A stretch of 64,000 nucleotides of DNA from Salminus brasiliensis (lineage: Eukaryota > Chordata > Actinopteri > Characiformes > Bryconidae): NCBI RefSeq assembly GCF_030463535.1, contig NC_132892.1:33162932-33226931 (forward strand), in the 5' to 3' direction. Positions 34,279 through 44,985 of the stretch are shown here, piece after piece. Within the stretch, counting starts at the first letter, position 1. Each line of letters starts with the position of its first letter. The notes under the pieces were generated by a model, which saw only the letters and a list, made by a program, of their open reading frames with translations, had not been told where the DNA came from and did no database searches. Made by a program: the position numbers and the translations under genes.

Positions 34279-36483
34279 ATGACCAACATCTCCATCATCA
34301 CCATCTCCATCACCATTGTTGTTATTCCTGGTAAGTTTATCCTCTTTCATCTGTTCAAGATCGTGCATTATGAGCTTAGCTTCACACACCAATGAGTAGT
34401 TAGTCTAGCAGTTAATCTCTGATAAAGACAGAACGGTTGAAAACAGAAGTGTTTGCTCTGATACTCCATGTTCTCTATTGGGTGTTTCTATAGTATTTGT
34501 ATCATTATGCCATGAAAGAGTGCATGGATGTTTGCATGTCATTCATTTCTATAAGAAAAAACCCTGTAAAAATCTGTTATGAGGAAAACCTGCATTCGTT
34601 CATAAAATTGTATACAGGCTTGTATTGTAGAGCGACCTGTCTGGATTTGAAACTGATTTTAAGTTCATCTTAAAAACTGAGATAGTAATAAAAATAAAAA
34701 TAACAAGAAGAAGAAGAAGTCTCAGTGTTTATAATGCTCTAATGTTATGTGTTTTGCATTACAGCTGGAATCAGTGCTGTACTGACTTTTACTGGACTCA
34801 AAGGACATTCAGTTCAGATTAAGTGTCCATATAACTCTAGATATGCTAACAGCAAAAAGTATCTCTGCAGAGGTGAATGTCTACCAACAGGAACTAGAGA
34901 CATCCCAGTTCATTCTGGATCTGCTGCTGGAGATCAGAGATTCTCTCTGGAGGATGACACCACAGCCAAAGTCTTCACCATCACCATCACTAATCTAAGA
35001 ACAGAGGATGGAGGAAAATACTGGTGTGTGGCAGAGAGACTCTATCTATTTGCTCCTGCTTACACAGAGGTTCTATTACAGGTCAATACTGGTGAGTGAG
35101 CAGACAGCTGAGAGCGGTTTCTGCGGTTTGGGAATTCTTAAACTAAATTAATGTTGTGCTTTTATTTTTATTTTTGTCTAGGTGCACTGATATCTACTGC
35201 TGACCCCCTTTTTGTATTTACATTCACTTCTACACAAGTGCAGAAATCACCCATATTCCCTACCCTTACTGCATCTGTAGGTATGTTGACTCTACTCTCC
35301 ATCAATCCTGGAATACCTGCAGTGTAGGAAATGTGAGTGTCAATAACCTTTACATTGGCAAAGAACCTTTATATACATTTCTTTAAAAAAAGGTTCTTCA
35401 CATACTTAAAGAGCCCCTTATAGCATATTTAGTTTTATTAAATATGTATTAAAATAGCTGGTCCTGCTTTTGTTGGAGTAACTGTCTCTACTGTCCTGAG
35501 AAGAAGACTTTCTACTAGATTTTGATTGCATTCAGTGACAAAAGCATTAGCGAGGTCAGGATGTTGGATGATCTCCACCATACTCAAAAGTACTGGTTGA
35601 GCTCCATCACCATCATTCCAGAGAGCACATTTCTTCCGCTGCTTCACAGTTCCTCAATGCTGGGGGGCTTTATATACATCCCTTTAGTCCACGCCTGGTA
35701 TTAGGCAGCATGGTGCCAATAGGTTCATGATGTTTATCTGCTACAGAGAGTCCTATTCTATTGGCAATACTTTGCTACATGGACTAGACAAGCAGTGTGT
35801 GTGTGCAGTTTCACACCTGTGTCAGCAATGGGTGTATTCAATAATAAAGATAATAATCTTTCTTATAAACTCTGTAGACACTAAAGCCAAAAGTGTCTTC
35901 ACTGATTTCAGGGTTCATCTGTGCATCACTGCTGATCTCAGGAATAGCTGTGGGTGTTATTGTCTTATTCTTGAAAAGGAGAAAAACTAGAGGTACATTA
36001 AATGCTCTCTCTCTCACTCTCGCACTCTCTCTCTTTCACTGTCTTTCTCTCTCGCCATCGCTCCAAGATTTACACAGAAAGAAATCACACCAACATCATC
36101 AACACAACTAGTGCATTTCTTGTTTTCCTTACAGATGTCGTGATCTCTGCTAGGCCACAGACAGATGTGGGAGGATTCGGGGTGAGTGAACAGTAAATAT
36201 TGAGGCTATAGATTTATGATTGGAGGAACACCATCATCATTTCTCTGTAACTGATTGGGACTCTGGTTTATTTCCACAGGATGGAGCTGATTATGAAAAT
36301 GATTTACATCAAAGCCAAAACACCACGCCAGTTTACCAGAGCCTAAATCCCAAAACCAACCGCTCAGATTCAATCTACCAGAGTATAAACCCTCAAACCA
36401 TCCAATCAGATTCAATCTACCAAAGTATAGATCCCAACACCAATAAATCAGAATCATTTTACAAGAGCCTAAATGTCCAATGA
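34279..36483 (+). CDS. CD300/pIgR-like receptor B
   Basis: Six exons: 34279-34330, 34765-35091, 35182-35280, 35912-35992, 36135-36181, 36280-36483; 269 residues. Signal peptide, V-type Ig domain (IKCPYNSRYA, KKYLCRGEC, GSAAGDQRFS, GGKYWCVAER), Thr/Ser-rich stalk, TM helix followed by FLKRRKTR, the juxtamembrane exon DVVISARPQTDVG (nearly identical in gene C), then a tail with VYQSL, two IYQSI and FYKSL at 14-residue spacing, plus DYENDL at its start. All four spaced motifs keep the +3 hydrophobic residue, so this is the best preserved tail of the three for SH2-domain partners such as SHP-type phosphatases or, given ITAM-like spacing, Syk-type kinases; which one is not decided by sequence. A MITE lies in intron 3. 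Poly(A) signals at 36642-36647 and 36654-36659. Confidence 0.87.
35455..35800 (+). mobile_element. MITE family copy 4 in intron of receptor B
   Basis: Shows TGATTGCATTCAGTGACAAA, GGATGTTGGATGATCTCCAC, CATTCCAGAGAGCACATTTC, CAATGCTGGGGGGCTTTATA and CAATAGGTTCATGATGTTTA, the fullest version of this family here. Confidence 0.65.
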
Positions 36484-36639
36484 GCCAATCAGATTCAGTA
36501 TGCTGTTATTATTGCTAAAATATATTTTGTATGTTTTGTTGTTGTTGATTTGTTGAAGTGTTTTTGATGGTAAACCTACTAAATGCAGGAACTCACAGGC
36601 TTTGCCATCTCATGATTAACTGCTGTGTTTAGTACAGCT

Positions 36640-36660
36640 GAAATAAACTGTCAAATAAAC
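36640..36660 (+). terminator. poly(A) signals of receptor B
   Basis: Two AATAAA hexamers 160-175 bp after the stop codon; the counterpart in gene C is at 40878-40895. Confidence 0.7.
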
Positions 36661-36704
36661 TGTTTACTGTTTCTGATACCTTTACTATGAAATGCATACT
36701 CATG

Positions 36705-36850
36705 TAGCTACTTTAGGCCACAGTAAGAGAGGTTTGTAAAGTTCTAGGTCACCATAAAGAGGAATGTAAAGTTCTAGGCCACAAAATGGGGGGTTATAAA
36801 GTTCTGGGCAAAGTAAAGGAGGTTGTAGAATTCTTAGTAACAGGGTGGTA
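36705..36850 (+). repeat. decayed ~31-bp minisatellite
   Basis: Repeats of the form TTGTAAAGTTCTAGGCCACAG with AGAGG spacers, about four to five imperfect units, just past the receptor B poly(A) signals. Confidence 0.7.
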
Positions 36851-37484
36851 AATATACTTGTAACATCACATCTGAGCATTTTCACCCCAGCCAAAGTCAG
36901 GCCCTTAATGTATATACATCAAACAACTTAAAATGCTAGAGAATGCTTTCTTTTGGAGCTTAGATCATATAAATAAGCTGTAATAAGCTGACAGCAAAGT
37001 TATTATTTTAAGCTCACCCCCTCTACATGCCATTTTACCCACATGCATTTATATAGACCAAACATTGTATACTGGCCAACTACGAGATTACATCCATAAA
37101 AGGTCAATTTCAAACTTTTTCACCCTTATGTATGATTTGCCAGCAGTAAAATGATGCTATAATTTATTAAGAGAATGTTTAGTTCTATAATTAGTTCTAA
37201 CTCGAAATTCTGTGGGAAGGCTCAGTAACTGCCTCAACTAAGTGAAGTTTAAGTGTAGTACCTTATAAAGAGATTCTTAGAAGCTTGATGACTATAGGCC
37301 CTGGACCTGCTATTTGAAAGCCTATCAGCAGCAGCAGCAGTCTTGGGTACTCCTCCACCACCCACTCACCCAAAACAAAACTGATTCAGAGCCAGTGTCC
37401 AACACTCTAATACAACTTTAAGTATTAAATGAGAAACATCAGACATGATCTCAGACATTTTCTGGTCAGGGCAGACCACTCAGG

Positions 37485-37498
37485 AGGAAGTGGTTGAG
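37485..37498 (+). promoter_or_regulatory. ETS:RUNX-like element upstream of receptor C
   Basis: AGGAAGTGGTTGAG, 183 bp before the start codon, in the same context as in gene B (CACTCAGGAGGAAG). Confidence 0.5.
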
Positions 37499-37510
37499 AG
37501 TATGACGTAG

Positions 37511-37512
<2 letters not shown>

Positions 37513-37590
<78 letters not shown>
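37513..37590. repeat. (AG)n in promoter region of receptor C
   Basis: Uninterrupted AG run about 78 bp before the start codon; longer than its counterpart before receptor B, so its length has changed since duplication. Confidence 0.95.
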
Positions 37591-37593
<3 letters not shown>

Positions 37594-37667
37594 CTCACCC
37601 AAAGAAGTGTTAAACCGAAGGACGGTTTGTAAGGAAAACTACCTAATCTTGTGTAGATGTTTAGAAC

Positions 37668-39954
37668 ATGACCTTTATCTCCATCACCACCATCACCATA
37701 ATCCTTCTCATTCCTGGTGAGTTTAAGATCATGCATTAGAAACTCAGCATCACACAGCAGTGAGTTACTGTAGTTCATCTCTGATGTAGACAGACTGGTT
37801 CCTCTTTCTTCTCTGTTTTTAACACTGTTTCTATCTCAGGAAGAAGCTTCTGGTTGTGTTTGAGTCTCTTGTTTTCTGCATCATTTTTTTTTTTTTTTAC
37901 AGTTTGTAGAAGGTTTGTAAACCTCAAGTGCTTACCATTTCCAGGAATTTGCTAGTGATTGCTATAGTATTCCAGGTGGTTTCTATGGTATTGCTAAGTC
38001 ATTGCTATGGTATTCTAGTTGTTTGATATGGTATCCCAGGCAGTTGCTATAGTTTTGCTAGGTGACTGATGTTGTTACGGTATTGATGCATAGTTACTAT
38101 TGTGTTGCTAGGTGGGTGATATGGTTTTGCTTGGTGGGTGCTACAGTGCTGCAAAATGGTTGCTATGGTGTCCCAGGTGGAGTGACTGCTATGATGTTTC
38201 TATGTGAATGCTAGACAATCTACAGTGCTGAATGGGATTTGCTATAGTATTGGTGGCTATGGTTTTGCAAGGCAGTTGCTATGCTCAAGTGACTGATAGT
38301 TGTTGGCCAGTGGCTGTTGCGATGCTTCTAGGCTGTTGTTTCTAGTGTATTTGTATCATCATGACATGAAAGGGTGCATCTAATTAAACAGCTGTGAACA
38401 AGCCTGATCTGCACAACCAGACCCAACAACCTGGAGTTGGAATGGTGTCGACATCTCAAAACTGAAAAAAAAATTGGATATAAATATAGTTATTCATGAC
38501 CGCTACCTTCTCAGCTCTCTGGTTCTGTATCTCTTTACTGGGGGAATACATTCTCCCTTATTCTGTACTTTTGTTTTACAGCTGGAATCAGTGCTGTAAC
38601 TACCATAACTGGACACAGAGGTCAGTCAGTTCAGATTAAATGCTCCTACAAGTCTGGATATGAGACCAACATAAAGTATCTCTGCAGAGGTGAATGTCCT
38701 TACCTGGGAAATAGAGACATCCCTGTTCAGTCTGGATCTGCTGCTAAAGATCGGAGATTCGCTCTGAAGGACGACACAGCAGCTAGAGTCTTCACCATCA
38801 CCATCACTGATCTGAGAACAGAGGATGAAGGAACATACTGGTGTGGGGTGAAGAGGAATGGCCCTGATGCTTACACAGAGATTCTGCTATTGGTTAGAAC
38901 TGGTGAGTGACGGCTGGTTTGGAAATGAAAATGCTTAAACTAAATTAATGTTATGTTGACTTTTTTCTTTTGTTTAGATCTTCCAGAGTCTACTACTGTC
39001 TCCCTCTTCACATTTACACCTTCACCAGTGCGGAAACCATCCACAAACCTGTCTCCTCCTGCATCTACAGGTGTGTTTGCTCTCATATGTCCCATCAAAC
39101 CAGTAGTACCTGCAGGTTTATTGTGAACTTTCATTTCACTGTACATGAAATGTAAATGTTTTGTTTGTAAATACATAAAATGTAATGTTTTGTTCAGTAA
39201 TTGCCAAAAGGTTACATTTGTGCTACCAATTAATGAAACACTTATAGACACTATACTGTATCATTACTGTACAGTAAAAATAACAGAAAATAACAAGATA
39301 TGACCGGGCAGAGACCTTAAGGGGTTACAGTTCTAACATTTATCTCCATTTTTGACCCAATTGGATTTAAATTTATATAATTTTCCTAGACTGCCTTTCT
39401 GCCTACAGATTTAAAACATAACTCTTAGTGAAGCTCCCTCTGTTTCTTAGCAGATAGTGTTTTGAGCTGTCCATGATGCCACATTAGCAGTAGTTTAAAA
39501 AGAAGCAGTGACTGGTCTCATCATCTCACCTTCACCCTTCCAGTCTGGAAGGAAAACAATTAGTAGAAGCTTGATTAACAATTCTAATAATGTTTCTACT
39601 GTTCTCACAGTGGATTTCTACAGACCAGAATTCTGAATACAGAATCAGATTAACGTAAATCAGTACTCTCAGACAGATATGATGAACATGTACTCAAAAA
39701 CAACCAGTAGGTGGCAGCATACTGAAAAAAAGAACAAGAGAATTTGTTTTTCAACAATGACTATAATAATAATAATAATCATAATTATAATCATAATCAT
39801 CATTATACTGTTATTTCTGTTGCCAGGTACGATTATTCCATATGTGCTGGTTTCGCTGCTGGTCTTGGGAATTCCGGGTATTATAGTCTTAATCTGCAAG
39901 AGGAGGAAACCTAGAGGTACATCAACAGGTCTCTGTGTCTGTCTGTGTCTGTCT

Positions 39955-39993
<39 letters not shown>

Positions 39994-40525
39994 AGATATA
40001 CTTTTCCACACACACACACACAAATCACACACAGCTATTTTTTTTTCCTTCCAGATGTTGTAATCTCTGCTAGGCCACAAACAGATGTGGGAGCAGTTGA
40101 GGTGAGTAAACAGTGAATATTGAGGCTAGAGTGTTATTATTGGAGGAACACTGGCATCATTTCTCTGGTACTGATGTGACTCTGGTTTATTTTCACAGGA
40201 CAGAGCTCATTTAAAAAATGATCCACATGAAAGCCAAAACCCCACACCAATGACCCCAGTTTATGAGAGCTTAAACCTCAACACCAACAAATCAGATTCA
40301 GTCTACCAGACCCTTAACCCTAAAAACATTCAATCAGATTCAGTCTACCAGTGCCTATACCCCAAGATCAACCAATCAAATTTACTTTACCAGAGCTCAA
40401 ATCCCAAAACCAACATCAACCAGTCAGATTTAGACTACCAGAGCCCAAACACCAATCAGTTGGATTCAGTCTACCAGATCCCAAACCCCAACACCAACAA
40501 ATTGCGTTCAGTCTACTACAGTTAG
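37668..40525 (+). CDS. CD300/pIgR-like receptor C, long decaying tail
   Basis: Six exons: 37668-37716, 38582-38902, 38978-39070, 39827-39916, 40055-40101, 40199-40525; 308 residues. Same layout as receptor B: signal peptide, V-type Ig domain (IKCSYKSGYE, KYLCRGEC, GSAAKDRRFA, GTYWCGVKR), stalk, TM helix with CKRRKPR after it, DVVISARPQTDVG, repeat tail. The Ig domain is closest to that of receptor A, while the juxtamembrane exon is closest to receptor B, which suggests exon exchange between copies. The tail has seven tyrosine sites: VYESL, VYQTL and VYQCL are intact, but LYQSS, DYQSP, VYQIP and VYYS have lost the +3 Leu/Ile. A TTGCTATGG-type minisatellite lies in intron 1 and a (CT)n run in intron 4. 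Poly(A) signals at 40878 and 40890. Confidence 0.87.
37950..38345 (+). repeat. TTGCTATGGT / TTGCTAGGTGG minisatellite
   Basis: Many imperfect units of about 20-22 bp built from TTGCTATGGTATT and GCTAGGTGG words in intron 1 of receptor C. Similar tandem repeats are frequent in fish genomes. Confidence 0.8.
39764..39812. repeat. (AAT/ATC)n before the TM exon of receptor C
   Basis: Imperfect trinucleotide run ending about 15 bp before the TM exon; its paralogous counterpart is the AAT run in the broken copy near 31.1 kb. Confidence 0.85.
39950..39992. repeat. (CT)n in intron 4 of receptor C
   Basis: Simple CT run after GTCTGTGTCTGTCTGTGTCT. Receptor B has a shorter CT-rich stretch at the same place. 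Confidence 0.9.
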
Positions 40526-40877
40526 ACCCCAATCCTGTCCAAGCATATTCAAATCAAGAAGTTACACCCAAACCCAACCAATATGTGTCCCATAGATTTA
40601 ATTAACATACTATATAAGACAAACTTAATATACGTTCCCATTAAGTTTGTCTTTTTTCTCTTTTATTCTCTTTAAGATGTTGTACTTCAAGTAGTAAAAT
40701 GAACAAAATATAGTTTGAGTTAAAAGTCTTTTATATAGAATGTTCCCTGTGCTTGAAATTACATATCTCATTATTTTTGCTAGAAATGTCATTCATTATT
40801 TTTTTTAGTGTTTGTGCTAGTGAACTTACTGACTGAATCTCAGAGGACATAGAACTCAACTGTTACAAATGCTATTT

Positions 40878-40895
40878 AATAAAGCTTCTAATAAA
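40878..40895 (+). terminator. poly(A) signals of receptor C
   Basis: AATAAA at 40878-40883 and 40890-40895, about 350 bp after the stop codon. Confidence 0.65.
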
Positions 40896-42009
40896 ATGTT
40901 TGTGCTTCTTGATATCTTTACTACAAAATGCACATACTTCCAGCTACTATTACTACAAGAGCAAAATTTATAATGACCGGGACTCCTGTAATGGCTCTAA
41001 GCTGCCAGAAGATGCTTGTATTGAGACAGCAAATTTCAAAACACACATTTCATAATAGAGCTGCAGTACCACAGAGTGGCATAATAGCAAATTGCTTCAC
41101 CCAGTTGCTCATTCATTGCTTAGCTGATGTAACTATACTGAAAAAAAAATGTGATTTGTAATTCTGACCTTTTTAATAATAATGCAAGAAACTATGTTAT
41201 CATGTGTTCACAGTCCAAATGTTTAAGTTAAAAAAAAAAAAAATAGAAATCTGTACTGAATGGCCATGTGGGCTGGAAATTAATGAAGGGTGCTTTCTTC
41301 TTTCCACTTCAAATTATATTCCACTGCAAATTATAAATCCAGCACTTTGCACATTTCAGATGTATATGTTGTTAGTATTTTCAATATAAATAATATAAGT
41401 GGCCAAGAATCACTACAGAAATGATTGAAAACAACAAAATAAATAGCCAAAAATGACATTGAACAGAAAACATTATATTAAAATTATAAATACTTTGTCC
41501 TACTTCTATAACATTATTGTTGCAGAAATATTAAGTTTTACTTAAACAATGAGAACATCTAATCTGCATTTTGTTTATGTGCATTTCTATTTAAATGTTC
41601 TAAGAATATACATGTGTGTGTTTTTTTATGTGCGAAACTTCAGAGAGATGTCTGATGAGAACCATATTGAGTAATCTTGTGGTGTGATGCAGACATTTTT
41701 CTGGCAAGAAATTATGTTGCAAAACAATTGCATAACTTTTTCCTCTCAGACAAAAAGGGAAAACCCTTGGTCAGTTGTAATATGCAGGATTTAACCAAAG
41801 TTAAAGCCTATTGGAGCAGGTCTGATTCAATCAATCTTTGCTGTTCCATTGTCTGTGATGACTACAAATTGTCCTCTGTTTTGGATGCTGTTAATGTAAT
41901 ATTCTACACCATGGTATGTTATTATCTTACATGATTCATATTTTGATATGATAGAAATATGTCTACGTTTATCTGTCTAGCTCTCTGGCTGTCTGTCTAG
42001 TCACTGGTT

Positions 42010-42076
42010 GGAAGGAAGGAAGAAAGAAAAAAAACAAACAAACAAACAAACAAACAAACAAACAAAAAAAAAAAAA
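42010..42076. repeat. (GGAA)/(CAAA)n microsatellite
   Basis: AAGGAAGGAAGAAAG followed by a CAAA run and poly-A, directly left of the solo LTR. Confidence 0.9.
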
Positions 42077-42091
42077 CTCTTATCTCCAAAA

Positions 42092-42861
42092 TGTCATGCT
42101 GGCTAGGCGAGACAAGGGAACACTGGCAGGGACAGAGCAAAGCAAGAAAATGGTCTTTAATGATAAAACCAAACAAACAAACACAAAACGAGGCAGCAAA
42201 GTACAGGGTCCAAAAACCAGAAACAGAAAACAAACAGGTGACAACAGAATTGGGGCTAAACCTGGGAAGACCACCTGAGGCTGGAGTGTAGCCCGGGAGC
42301 AAAGTGAGAATGGGCAAATCAAACAAAGGGAGGAAGGCTAGAACTCAAAGAAACCAATGAAACCGGCAAAACAAAACCTCACCACAAAACCGCGCTCGTC
42401 AGGCGCTGATAAACTTACTGGACTAGAGTGCCAGGGAACCGGACGCCAAATCCCAGTGGCGACCAACCGGTGACCCAGACAGCAATCTCCTTCTGAACGT
42501 GAAACTGCTCCGATAGAGCATCCACTACCGAAACCTGTAGACTCTCCTAGAAGTCTCATAAACGCGAAGCCAACCTTACAGCTTGGCATCGCAAGAGTAA
42601 TTCTCAGCGATGAGCCATCTGCGTTTGCTCCCTTTGTACCCCAGCACTCAGGTGAAACTAATCAGAACTAAACAGAAAACATGGCATCTTACTTCAACCT
42701 TACTTACGTCAACATAAAAGTCCTTAGTGAGTAAACCCACAGGAGGAACAGAAATTACATGAACATTGAAATCAACCCAACATCCACTGAAAAGTCCCAA
42801 GGAGCCTGTGGACCGCGGCCCAAAACCGCCCCTGGGGGGGTGCGGCGCCGCTGGGCTGACA
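42092..42861 (+). mobile_element. solo LTR with 5-bp target-site duplication
   Basis: 770 bp beginning TGTCATGCTGG and ending GGGCTGACA, so it has TG...CA ends with the 5-bp inverted terminus TGTCA/TGACA. It is flanked by CAAAA at 42087-42091 and 42862-42866. The paralogous site at 44045-44060 reads CTCCAAAACAGC with a single CAAAA and no insert, which is the empty site. No coding sequence lies inside, so this is the product of LTR-LTR recombination. Superfamily is not certain; 5-bp duplications are usual for Ty3/gypsy-type elements. Confidence 0.88.
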
Positions 42862-43002
42862 CAAAACAGCTTTCAATGGAGGTCACTGAGCAAACATAAA
42901 ATGCAAAAAGACTTTATTCTATTATTTTGAAGCATTTCCATCAGTCCATTTATGCAATTGTAAAAATGTGATGAATGCCTTTATATTTATTTCTTTATTT
43001 GA

Positions 43003-43005
43003 TTA

Positions 43006-43038
<33 letters not shown>
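43003..43038. repeat. (GATT)n microsatellite
   Basis: Tetranucleotide run at the place where the TTTA/TTTG run precedes exon 1 in the functional copy. Confidence 0.9.
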
Positions 43039-43040
<2 letters not shown>

Positions 43041-43148
43041 TCACTCACATTCTCCCAGTTGCTCATCATATTTGCTTAGCTGATGTAACTATGCTGAAAA
43101 AGAAACATTTTTCACTCAGAATTGTGTAATTTGCAATTCTGGCCTATT

Positions 43149-43151
43149 TAA

Positions 43152-43217
<66 letters not shown>
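43149..43217. repeat. (AAT)n microsatellite
   Basis: Long AAT run in block Y of the second copy; in copy 1 only AATAATAA is present. Confidence 0.95.
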
Positions 43218-43218
<1 letters not shown>

Positions 43219-44170
43219 CAAGAAACTATGTTCTCATGCATTCACAGTCCAAATGTTTTTCTAAAAGAAATTAGAAATCTGTACTGAATAGCCATGTGGG
43301 CTGGAAATTAATGAAGGGTGCTTTCTTCTTTCGACTTTTGCAAATTATAAATCCAGCACTTTGCACATTTCAGATGTATTTGTTGTTAGCATTTTCAATA
43401 TAAATAATATAAGTGGCCAAGAATCACTACAGAAATGATTTAAAAAAACAACAAAATAAATAGTCAAAAATCACATTAAACAGAAAACATTATATTAAAA
43501 TTATAAATACTTTGTCCTACTTCTATAACATTTAAGTTTTGCTTAAACAATGAGAACATCTAATCTGCATTTTGTTTATGTGCATTTCTATTTAAATGTT
43601 CTAAGAATATACATGTGTGTGTTTTTTATGTGCAAAACTTCAAAGAGATGTCTGATGAGAACCATATTGAGTAATCTTGTGGTGTGATGCAGACATTTTT
43701 CTGGAAGGAAATTATGTTGCAAAACAATTGCATAACTTTTTCCTCTAAGACAAAAAGGGAAAACCTACTTGGTCAGTTGTAATATGCAGGATTTAACCAA
43801 AGTTAAAGCCTATTGGAGCAGGTCTGATTCAATCAATCTTTGCTGTTCCATTGTCTGTGATGACTACAAATTGTCCTCTGTTTTGGATGCTGTTAATGTA
43901 ATATTCTACGCCATGGTATGTTATTATCTTACATGATTCATATTTTGATATGATAAAAATCTATCTATGTTTATCTGTCTATCTCTCTGCCCGTCTAGTC
44001 ACTGGTTGGAAGAAAAAAACAAACGAAACAAAACAAAAAAACTCTTATCTCCAAAACAGCTTTCAATGGAGGTCACTGAGCAAACATAAAATGCAAAAGG
44101 ACTTTATTCTAAGTAATTTTGAAGCATTTCCATCAGTCCATTTATGCAATTGTCAAAAAGTGATGAATGC

Positions 44171-44283
<113 letters not shown>

Positions 44284-44922
44284 AATAATAACAAACTATG
44301 TTCTCATGTGTTCACAGTCCAAATGTTTAAGGCTTTTCTAAAGAAAAAATAGAAATCTGTACTGAATGGCCATGTGGGCTGGAAATTAATATAGGGTGCT
44401 TTCTGACTTTTACAAAGTATAAATCCAGCACTCCGCACACTTTAGATGTTTATGTTTTTAGCATTTCCAATATAAATAATAGAAGTAGTCAGGAATCACT
44501 ACAGAAATGATTAAAAACAACAAAAGAAATAGTCAAAAAATACATGGAACAGAAAACATTATATGAAAATTATAAATACTTTTTCCTACTTCTAAAACAT
44601 TATTGTAACATCGAATCTGCATTTTGTCTATGTGCATTTCTATTTAAATGTTCTAAGAATGTAATTGTGTGTGTTTTGTAATGGGCAAAACTTCAGAGAG
44701 AGAACTATATTGAGTAATCTTCTGGTGTGATGAAGACATTTCTCTGGCAGGGGAAATTACGTTGCAAAACAATTGCATAATTGGCAAAAACTAATCTCCA
44801 AAATAGCTTTCAATGGAGGTCACTTTGAAAACATATAATATGTAAAAAGATTCTTAGTCATTTTGAAGCATTTCCATCAGTCCATTTATGCAATTGTCAA
44901 AAAAAAGATGAATGGCTTTATC

Positions 44923-44927
<5 letters not shown>

Positions 44928-44953
<26 letters not shown>

Positions 44954-44985
44954 TTTGTTTGTTTGTTTGTTTGTTTATGTATTTA
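44928..44985. repeat. (TTTA)n-(TTTG)n abutting the start codon
   Basis: Tetranucleotide run that ends in TTTATGTATTTATTGCAG, supplying the sequence context of the chosen ATG at 44977. Confidence 0.9.
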
